Source of the DNA: Pseudomonadota bacterium | Lineage (GTDB): Bacteria > Pseudomonadota > Gammaproteobacteria > Burkholderiales > Burkholderiaceae_B | NCBI GenBank assembly: GCA_023437255.1 | Contig: JAEZGR010000182.1 | Location: forward strand, 1 to 10,156 | Length of the DNA stretch: 10,156 nt | Direction: 5' to 3' | In this document: positions 5,244 to 10,156 of the stretch, piece after piece | How the letters are laid out: each line of letters opens with the position of its first letter | Numbering within the stretch: the first letter of the stretch is position 1 | Position numbers and translations under genes: made by a program | Notes under the pieces: generated by a model | The model's input: the letters and a program-made list of their open reading frames with translations, nothing else | The model's database searches: none | What the model was told of the DNA's origin: nothing

Positions 5244-6053
5244 TCACATGCGTTCCGCGCTCCATTCGCCGGTGTCACCGCTGCCGATCAGGTGTTGTCC
5301 GTCGAGCCGGCCTTTGAACGTGAAGCGGCCGTCGCGCGTATTCAGGGTGAACTGCAGGTCGGCGCCGTGCACTTTCATGTCCAGTACAGGGATCGAGTGT
5401 TCATCCAGCGTGATGGCGGTTCCGTTGACCCGGTCGAGCTGCTGCCAGACGCGCAGGACGAAATCGCGGTAGCCGGGCGCCTTCACGCGCCACAGCCCGT
5501 GAACCTGTGCGGGGATCGTCCACATGAAGATGTCGCGACCTTCCACGATCTCGTGGTGCTCGGGGGTCCATTCATCCATGTGGAAGGCGTGAGCAACGAC
5601 GCGCGTGCCGGGCTTGAGTTTCATCAGGTGCGGTCGGAGTCGCAGATTGATTTCCGGGAACAGATACATGGTGATCACGCTGGCTCGCGTGAGGTCGGTG
5701 TCGAACAGATTCTCTGTGCGAAAGGTGACCTGCTCGGCCACGCCCGCCTGTTGCGCGAGCGTTTTGGCCTCTTGTGTACGTTCCGGGTCGATATCGACGC
5801 CCAGGCCGCGGGTACCATGTTTGACCGCTGCGGCAATCGGGATTCGACCGTCGCCGCTACCGAGGTCGATCAGGTAGTCATCCGGGCCGACCCGCCCCAG
5901 TTCAAGCATGCGCTGCACGACCGAATCAGGTGTTTTGATGTAGGGCACGTCAAGTGCGGGCCGTTCTGCCTGGGCCGGAAGGGCCGTGGCGAAAATCATG
6001 ACAGTCATGGCCAGGCAGCGGCTCAGAAGTGAAGTGGAAAAGTGCGGCGACAT
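5244..6053 (-). CDS. Predicted exported class I SAM-dependent methyltransferase-like protein
   Basis: The 269-residue protein begins with an apparent Sec signal peptide: MSPHFSTSLLSR, a hydrophobic core CLAMTVMIFATALP, and AQA|ERP with cleavage after residue 29. The mature part opens with DVPYIKTPDSVVQRMLELG. The Rossmann methyltransferase motif I follows (LIDLGSGDGRIPIAAA, 61-76), with the acidic ribose-binding strand end (GLGVDIDP, 84-90), then ITMYLFPEINLRLRPHLMKLKPGTRVVAHAFHMDEW. This VPY..TP...V..ML plus DLGSGDGR layout recalls lysine methyltransferases of the FAM173/aKMT type. The C-terminal 80 residues look beta-rich and end GEWSAERM. Export is odd because SAM is cytoplasmic. Related proteins with leaders appear in other proteobacteria, to my recollection, but their role is not settled. 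The substrate is unknown. It diverges from the hydrolase gene and precedes dadA on the same strand. Confidence 0.82.
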   Translation of the reverse strand: MSPHFSTSLLSRCLAMTVMIFATALPAQAERPALDVPYIKTPDSVVQRMLELGRVGPDDYLIDLGSGDGRIPIAAAVKHGTRGLGVDIDPERTQEAKTLAQQAGVAEQVTFRTENLFDTDLTRASVITMYLFPEINLRLRPHLMKLKPGTRVVAHAFHMDEWTPEHHEIVEGRDIFMWTIPAQVHGLWRVKAPGYRDFVLRVWQQLDRVNGTAITLDEHSIPVLDMKVHGADLQFTLNTRDGRFTFKGRLDGQHLIGSGDTGEWSAERM

Positions 6054-6060
6054 GTGCTTC

Positions 6061-6090
6061 TTGAAGGATGTTGCTGAAAGGGCCTATTGT
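6061..6090 (+). promoter_or_regulatory. Candidate promoter for the alpha/beta hydrolase gene
   Basis: TTGAAG (6061-6066) and TATTGT (6085-6090), spaced 18 bp, could be -35/-10 elements about 30 bp before the ATG. A second option, TTGCTG (6071-6076) with TAATTT (6095-6100), also has 18-bp spacing. The 66-bp gap between divergent genes must hold promoters for both. Pattern match only. Confidence 0.3.
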
Positions 6091-6119
6091 TGCGTAATTT
6101 CAGATGAAGAGGGCGGCTG

Positions 6120-6854
6120 ATGGAAGCAAAGCATGCAAAACGCACGTTCGTTCTGGCTCACGGCTCATGGCATGGGGGCTGGTGCTGGGCGCCGGTGGCG
6201 GAGCGTCTGCGCGCGCAGGGGCATCGCGTATTTGCGCCCAGCTTTACCGGCATGGGCGACCGCGCCCATCTGTTGTCGGCAGCGATCACGATCGACACGT
6301 TTGTTGAAGACCTGGTTCAGCTGCTGGACGCCGAAGATCTGCACGACGTCACGCTCGTGGGTCACAGTTTCGGCGGGGTGCCCATCACAGGCGCCGCCGA
6401 CCGGGTGCCGCAACGGATTGCCCAGCTCGTGTACTTTGACGCGGTGGTGCTTGAGAGTGGCCGTGACAGCTTTTCTCACTACCCGCGCGAAGAAGCCGAG
6501 GCGCGTATTGCGGCCGCACGCAAGGCGACGGATGGGCTGGCGGTGCCGGTACCGGCCCCTTTGCCGCCCGTGTGGGGGCTGAAAGAGGGCACACCGGAGT
6601 ATGAATGGGCGCTGCCGCAACTTACGCCCCACCCGCTGGGCAGCTATACATCTGCGTTGACGCTGCATAACCCCATCGGCAACGGCCTGCCGCGTACCTA
6701 TATTCACTGCACCGCGCCATCGCACCCCATACTCGAGAGCTCGCGGGCCCTGGTGCGTTCGTCAGGCGGCTGGAACTGGGTGGAAATCGAGGCCCCGCAC
6801 GAGGCGCATATCACGCACCCCGATCTGCTGGCGCAGCTGCTGCTGAAGCTCTAG
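6120..6854 (+). CDS. Alpha/beta hydrolase, EstC/SABP2-like esterase family
   Basis: This is a 244-residue cytoplasmic alpha/beta-fold hydrolase, probably an esterase acting on a small ester. It begins with the oxyanion-hole segment TFVLAHGSWHGGWCWAPVAERL (residues 9-30). Then come FTGMGDRAHLLS (42-53), the nucleophile elbow VGHSFGG with Ser83, LVYFDAVVLESG, and the C-terminal APHEAHITHP, where His227 sits at the catalytic-histidine position (usual pattern GHxxM). The aspartate that plant members such as SABP2 carry in CTED after strand 7 is replaced by CTAPSHP here. Asp107 (YFDAVV) is a candidate acid, as may be true for bacterial relatives. The ATG at 6120 is preceded by GAGGGC about 7 nt upstream. 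It diverges from the methyltransferase gene and converges on the IclR gene, so it is probably transcribed alone. The true substrate cannot be told. Confidence 0.87.
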   Translation: MEAKHAKRTFVLAHGSWHGGWCWAPVAERLRAQGHRVFAPSFTGMGDRAHLLSAAITIDTFVEDLVQLLDAEDLHDVTLVGHSFGGVPITGAADRVPQRIAQLVYFDAVVLESGRDSFSHYPREEAEARIAAARKATDGLAVPVPAPLPPVWGLKEGTPEYEWALPQLTPHPLGSYTSALTLHNPIGNGLPRTYIHCTAPSHPILESSRALVRSSGGWNWVEIEAPHEAHITHPDLLAQLLLKL

Positions 6855-6925
6855 TACGAGCAGGTGTCTTCCGGGGCAGGCGCCTTCCGGGTCAGGGCGC
6901 GAGACTGGCCTGGCGCTCGGGCCGC

Positions 6926-7729
6926 TCAGTATGCGCCCGACACGGCCACGCGTTCATTGATGCGGCGGGCGGTCGACAGCAGTTTCGGTAGCACCTGCTC
7001 CTGTGCCTGTTCGGGGCTGATTCGGCTGCGGTGCATGCCGACGTTGATCGCGGCGATCACTCGGCCATTGCGACTGGTGAGTGGCGCTGCCAGCGAGATC
7101 AGGCCTTCTTCGAGCTCTTCGTCGATCAGGGCCCAGCCCTGGCGGCGCACTCGCATGATCTCTTCGTGCAATTGCTCGCGGTCGGTGATGGTGCGAGATG
7201 TGCGGGCAGTCAACTCCGTGGTGGCCAGTTGCTGCGCCAGCGCTTCGTCATCGAGCCCTGCCAGCAACACACGCCCCATCGATGAACAGTAGGCAGGCAG
7301 GCGACTGCCGATCCCCAGATTGATCGACATGATCTTTTGAGTGGGTACGCGCAGCACGTAGACGATCTCGTTGCCGTTGAGCACGGCTGCCGAACTCGAT
7401 TCCTGCACCTCGCGCACGAGGTCTTCAATGAAGGGTTCTGCCAGACTCCACATGGGCAGGGAACTCAGGTAGGCAAAACCCAGGTCGAGAACCTTGGCGG
7501 TCAGGCGGAACTGGCGGCCTTCCATGTCGACATAGCCCAGCGCATGCAGTGTGTGCAGGATGCGCCGTGCGCCGGCACGTGTCAGGCCGGTGCGTTGGGC
7601 GACTTCGGTGAGCGTTTGCGAAGGCGCTGCGGCGCTGAAACTGCGGATCACGGCCAGGCCACGTGCAAATGATTGCACGTAGCTGTCACCGGGGACGCGT
7701 TGCGTCTGATCGGGCGGCAACTGGGTCAT
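6926..7729 (-). CDS. IclR-family transcriptional regulator, PcaR/PobR/PcaU-like
   Basis: This is a 267-residue DNA-binding regulator. The N-terminal winged helix-turn-helix covers about residues 16-80: YVQSFARGLAVIRSF, a hallmark of the PcaR/PcaU/PobR branch, then LTEVAQRTGLTRAGARRILHTLHALGYV and the wing RQFRLTAKVLDLGFAYLSS. The effector-binding domain follows: IVYVLRVPTQKIMSINLGIGSRLPAYCSSMGRVLLAGL and ISLAAPLTSRNGRVIAAINVG. Members of this branch control beta-ketoadipate and related aromatic-acid genes. The gene is last in an operon with a 3-oxoadipyl-CoA thiolase and a hydroxyacyl-CoA dehydrogenase. Its ATG overlaps the TAA of the dehydrogenase gene by one base, so translational coupling is likely. 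It probably controls this operon, with an acid or CoA-ester effector; that is inference. A perfect inverted repeat lies inside its first 23 codons. Confidence 0.92.
   Translation of the reverse strand: MTQLPPDQTQRVPGDSYVQSFARGLAVIRSFSAAAPSQTLTEVAQRTGLTRAGARRILHTLHALGYVDMEGRQFRLTAKVLDLGFAYLSSLPMWSLAEPFIEDLVREVQESSSAAVLNGNEIVYVLRVPTQKIMSINLGIGSRLPAYCSSMGRVLLAGLDDEALAQQLATTELTARTSRTITDREQLHEEIMRVRRQGWALIDEELEEGLISLAAPLTSRNGRVIAAINVGMHRSRISPEQAQEQVLPKLLSTARRINERVAVSGAY
7661..7680. repeat. Perfect inverted repeat inside the 5' end of the iclR-type gene
   Basis: ACGTGCAA / TTGCACGT, two perfect 8-bp arms around ATGA, spans 20 bp about 50-70 bp inside the regulator's coding region. It encodes part of the conserved YVQSFARG segment, so coding constraint may explain it. 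Its size and symmetry also fit an operator for a dimeric regulator. Confidence 0.35.
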
Positions 7730-8637
7730 TACAACGACTCCAGGTGTTTGATCAGGCTGCGCAGGGCGGCCTCTTTGCGGGTCAGTGCTTCACGCTTTTC
7801 GGGGGTGTCCCACGCGTAAAAGCCCTGGCCGGTCTTTACTCCCAGATGTCCGTGCGCCACCTTTTCTGCAAGTACCGTAGGAGGCGTCTGGCGGCTCTCG
7901 AGCTGGGGGTACAGATATTCGGCAATTGCGTGGTGGATGTCCAGCCCGTTGAGGTCACGCTGCTCCAGTGGGCCGGTGATCGCAAGACGGACACCCAGGC
8001 TCCATTTGGCCACCGTGTCGATATCCTCGGCGCTCGCGACGCCCTGTTCCAGCAGCGACATGGCTTCGCGGGCCAGGGCGTGCTGCAGGCGATTGGCGAT
8101 GAAGCCGGGGATATCCTGGCGCACGTGTACGGGCAGCTTGCCCACTTTGCGCAATACGGTCATGACGCGATCGACCGTGTCGGGGGCCGTTTTGCGCCCG
8201 CCAACGACTTCCACCAGGGGAATCACGTCGGCCGGTGTGAAGAAATGGGTGCCGACAAACCGTTCCGGATGAGTGAGCGGTTCTGCCAGCGCAGAAATGG
8301 ACAGGCCGGACGTGTTCGTGGCGAACACAGCATGCGGGTCGCATACGGCCTCGAGCTGTTGAAAGAGGCGCTGCTTGAGTGCCAATTGTTCGGGCGCCGC
8401 CTCGATGACGAGGGTTGCCGCACTGGCGGCATCCAGTGACGGGCGCCAGGTGAGCAGGTCGGCGAGCTCGCTGCCGACCGGCAGCCCTTGCAGCAGGCGG
8501 TCCTTCGAGCGGCGTAGGGCATCGTCTGACGGATCAATGAGCACGACTCGCCAGCCGTTCTGAGCGAACAGGCTGGCGATCGCGTTGCCCATGTTCCCCG
8601 CGCCGATGACGGCCAGGTTTTCCGGGCTCTGGTTCAC
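7729..8637 (-). CDS. 3-Hydroxyacyl-CoA dehydrogenase (3-hydroxyadipyl-/3-hydroxybutyryl-CoA dehydrogenase type)
   Basis: This NAD-dependent enzyme oxidises an L-3-hydroxyacyl-CoA to the 3-oxoacyl-CoA. The 302-residue product is a normal single-function form: NAD fold LAVIGAGNMGNAIASLFAQNG (8-28), acidic strand end VVLIDPS, and FATNTSGLSIS with Ser110. GTHFFTPADVIPLVEVVGG carries His131 and Glu143, and DIPGFIANRLQHALAREA carries Asn182. These match the Ser-His-Glu-Asn active set of the family. TPAD replaces the more usual NPxP after the histidine, suggesting a particular subgroup. The start is GTG, 3 bp after the thiolase stop, with no strong ribosome binding site, so coupled translation is likely; its TAA overlaps the regulator ATG. 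Beside a 3-oxoadipyl-CoA thiolase, the likely substrate is 3-hydroxyadipyl-CoA (PaaH/DcaH-like step), not proven. Confidence 0.9.
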   Translation of the reverse strand: MNQSPENLAVIGAGNMGNAIASLFAQNGWRVVLIDPSDDALRRSKDRLLQGLPVGSELADLLTWRPSLDAASAATLVIEAAPEQLALKQRLFQQLEAVCDPHAVFATNTSGLSISALAEPLTHPERFVGTHFFTPADVIPLVEVVGGRKTAPDTVDRVMTVLRKVGKLPVHVRQDIPGFIANRLQHALAREAMSLLEQGVASAEDIDTVAKWSLGVRLAITGPLEQRDLNGLDIHHAIAEYLYPQLESRQTPPTVLAEKVAHGHLGVKTGQGFYAWDTPEKREALTRKEAALRSLIKHLESL

Positions 8638-8640
8638 GGC

Positions 8641-9846
8641 TTAGACCCGTTCCAGCAGAACGGCAATACCTTGGCCGACTCCGATGCACATGGTGCACAG
8701 CGCATAGCGCCCGCCGGTGCGGTGCAGCTGGTAGGTGGCGGTGGTGGCGAGGCGGGCACCGCTGGCCCCAAGCGGGTGACCGAGGGCGATGGCACCGCCG
8801 TTCGGGTTCACGCGAGGATCGTCGTCCTTCAGGCCCAGCTGGCGCAAGACGGCGATGCCCTGGGCGGCGAAGGCTTCGTTCAATTCGATGACGTCGATCT
8901 GATCAAGCGAGATACCCGTTTGGGCCAACAGCTTCTGCGTGGCAGGCGCCGGGCCGATCCCCATGATGCGCGGTGCGACGCCGGCGGTTGCCATGCCCAC
9001 CACGCGGGCGCGCGGCGTCAGGCCGTGCTTTGCGGCGGTGGCTTCGTCGGCCAGCACGAGTGCGCAGGCGCCGTCGTTCACGCCGCTGGCATTGCCGGCG
9101 GTGACCGTGCCGTCGGGGCGGACCACACCCTTCAGGCGGGCCAGCGCTTCGAGGGAAGTCTGGCGGGGGTGTTCGTCGTCTTTGACAACGATGGGATCAC
9201 CCTTGCGCTGCGGAATCTCGCCAGGCACGATTTCCTCGGCGAGGATGCCGGCCTTCTGTGCGGCGGCCGCCTTTTCCTGACTGGCGAGTGCCATGCGGTC
9301 TTGTGCTTCGCGTTCGATGCCGAAATCGTCGGCAACGTTTTCGGCGGTTTCCGGCATCGAGTCAATGCCGAAGAGCGCCTTCATGCGCGAATTCACGAAA
9401 CGCCAGCCGATCGTGGTGTCGTAGACGGCATTGGCGCGCGAGAACGCGCTTTCCGCCTTGGGCATCACGAAAGGTGCGCGGCTCATGCTTTCGGTGCCGC
9501 CGGCGATCATCAGGCCCGCTTCACCGCAGCGGATTGCGCGGGCGGCGGACCCGACCGCGTCGAGGCCAGAGCCGCACAGGCGGTTGATGGTCATGCCAGG
9601 AACTTCGATAGGCAACCCGGCCAGGAGCGCAGACATGCGCGCCACGTTGCGATTGTCTTCGCCCGCCTGGTTGGCGCAACCGAAGAGCACGTCCTCGACG
9701 GCCTGCCAGTCGACGCTGGAATTGCGCTCCATCAGGGCGCGGATCACGATGGCGCCCAGATCGTCGGGGCGCACGCTCGAGAGCGCGCCACCGTAGCGGC
9801 CGAAGGGGGTGCGAATCGCATCGCAAATGAATGCTTGCTGTGTCAT
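8641..9846 (-). CDS. pcaF: 3-Oxoadipyl-CoA thiolase (acetyl-CoA acetyltransferase family)
   Basis: The enzyme cleaves 3-oxoadipyl-CoA with CoA to succinyl-CoA and acetyl-CoA, the last step of the beta-ketoadipate, phenylacetate and adipate routes. The 401-residue product is colinear with Pseudomonas Pca[38 protein letters not shown], the nucleophile [15 protein letters not shown] with Cys91, [77 protein letters not shown] with His357 and TMCIGVGQG with Cys387. All catalytic residues are present. The ATG at 9846 is chosen because AGGAGG lies 10 bases upstream and [10 protein letters not shown] matches the family start; the longer frame to 9918 runs back into the previous gene. It sits between a Bug-type binding protein gene and the hydroxyacyl-CoA dehydrogenase gene. 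The PaaJ/DcaF alternatives are near-identical in chemistry. Confidence 0.93.
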   Translation of the reverse strand: MTQQAFICDAIRTPFGRYGGALSSVRPDDLGAIVIRALMERNSSVDWQAVEDVLFGCANQAGEDNRNVARMSALLAGLPIEVPGMTINRLCGSGLDAVGSAARAIRCGEAGLMIAGGTESMSRAPFVMPKAESAFSRANAVYDTTIGWRFVNSRMKALFGIDSMPETAENVADDFGIEREAQDRMALASQEKAAAAQKAGILAEEIVPGEIPQRKGDPIVVKDDEHPRQTSLEALARLKGVVRPDGTVTAGNASGVNDGACALVLADEATAAKHGLTPRARVVGMATAGVAPRIMGIGPAPATQKLLAQTGISLDQIDVIELNEAFAAQGIAVLRQLGLKDDDPRVNPNGGAIALGHPLGASGARLATTATYQLHRTGGRYALCTMCIGVGQGIAVLLERV

Positions 9847-9856
9847 GGTCGGGTTT

Positions 9857-9862
9857 CCTCCT
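9857..9862 (-). promoter_or_regulatory. Ribosome binding site of the thiolase gene
   Basis: AGGAGG on the minus strand lies 10 nt before the ATG at 9846, inside the 29-bp gap after the binding-protein gene. It fixes the start against the in-frame upstream codon at 9918, which lies within the preceding gene. Confidence 0.75.
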
Positions 9863-9875
9863 GTGTTATGTGTTC

Positions 9876-10156
9876 TTAGTTGACGCGGGCGCCCGAGGCT
9901 TTGACCACGGCACTCCACTTCTCGTTCTCGGCTTCGATGAATTGCGCAAACGATTCAGGGGTCTCACTATAGACCTCAGCGCCCTGAGCCGTGAACTTCT
10001 CGATCACTTCGGGATCGTTCAGGGCCTCGACAATCGCTTCATTCAGCAGCTTCACGAGATCGGCAGGCGTACCGGCCGGTGCAAACATGCCGAACCAGGA
10101 GGTTGCTTCGTAGCCCTGAACACCGGCTTCGGCCACCGTCGGGATTTCGGGCAGTT
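9876..10156 (-). CDS. Bug/TctC-family tripartite tricarboxylate transporter substrate-binding protein (C-terminus only)
   Basis: About 93 C-terminal residues are present; the frame runs off the window edge, so the signal peptide and ligand-binding aspartate region are not visible. LPEIPTVAEAGVQGYEATSW is the classic Bug motif before the last lobe. It is followed by FGMFAPAGTPADLVKLLNEAIVEALNDPEV, then TAQGAEVYSETPESFAQFIEAENEKWSAVVKASG, ending VN. Bug proteins are periplasmic binders of carboxylates and are greatly expanded in Bordetella and relatives. It is the first visible gene of the minus-strand operon, 29 bp ahead of the thiolase gene. It probably captures the acid that the downstream enzymes break down; a dicarboxylate such as adipate is one option. 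No membrane subunits are in view, as is common for orphan Bug genes. Confidence 0.9.
   Translation of the reverse strand, partial: LPEIPTVAEAGVQGYEATSWFGMFAPAGTPADLVKLLNEAIVEALNDPEVIEKFTAQGAEVYSETPESFAQFIEAENEKWSAVVKASGARVN

Noticed and set aside
5226..6032. Open frame of 268 codons opposite the methyltransferase gene
   Set aside because: The minus-strand frame has a signal peptide and a clear SAM-binding motif; the plus-strand translation shows no recognisable pattern.
6855..6925. Possible terminator between the convergent hydrolase and IclR genes
   Set aside because: I found only short, imperfect GC-rich pairings (GGCC...GGCC) and no T-run, so no terminator is called.
7663..8439. Open frame of 258 codons opposite the hydroxyacyl-CoA dehydrogenase and the start of the IclR gene
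   Set aside because: It spans two well-supported genes on the other strand and has no motif of its own.
8671..9879. Long open frame (402 codons) on the plus strand opposite the thiolase gene
   Set aside because: It is an exact antisense shadow of a strongly conserved thiolase; its translation is rich in G, A, H and R with no domain pattern, as expected in high-GC DNA.

Overview
The window looks like a high-GC betaproteobacterial chromosome, most likely Burkholderiales and probably Alcaligenaceae (Bordetella/Achromobacter/Pusillimonas-like). This is inferred from a Bug/TctC-family binding protein in a catabolic operon, a nitrate/cyanate-type ABC ATPase beside cyanase, a PcaR/PobR-like IclR regulator and the overall base composition. 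No rRNA, tRNA, CRISPR array, transposase or phage gene was seen, and every stretch between genes is short (under about 200 bases).

Left part (1-1200): the 3' end of an ABC-transporter ATPase of the NrtD/CynD type runs into cynS (cyanase). The ATPase frame stays open for 182 nt inside cynS. The unit ends in a strong GC-rich hairpin at 1172-1196. Next comes a small predicted secreted protein (1240-1746) and, convergent to it, a 72-residue hydrophobic membrane protein (1774-1992, minus). A hairpin lies between their ends.

Middle (2000-6850): a divergent intergenic region carries several inverted repeats. From it reads ddh, meso-diaminopimelate dehydrogenase, followed 25 bp later by an extracellular-solute-binding-like protein with no signal peptide. 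These converge, with a 2-bp gap between stop codons, on a DadA-like D-amino-acid dehydrogenase. Upstream of dadA on the same strand is a SAM-methyltransferase-fold protein with an apparent Sec signal peptide. An alpha/beta hydrolase diverges from the methyltransferase.

Right part (6926-10156, minus strand): a compact operon, in transcription order, of a Bug/TctC solute-binding protein (C-terminus only), 3-oxoadipyl-CoA thiolase (pcaF-like), a GTG-started 3-hydroxyacyl-CoA dehydrogenase and an IclR-family regulator. Gaps are 29 bp, 3 bp and a 1-nt TAATG overlap. The gene set suggests uptake and beta-oxidation-like breakdown of a dicarboxylate or aromatic-derived acid through 3-hydroxyadipyl-CoA and 3-oxoadipyl-CoA to succinyl-CoA and acetyl-CoA, under its own IclR regulator.

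No clearly new multi-gene system is visible. The points most worth a second look are the ATPase/cynS overlap, the leaderless binding protein beside ddh and dadA, the exported methyltransferase, the inverted repeat at the ddh promoter, and the substrate of the pcaF operon.
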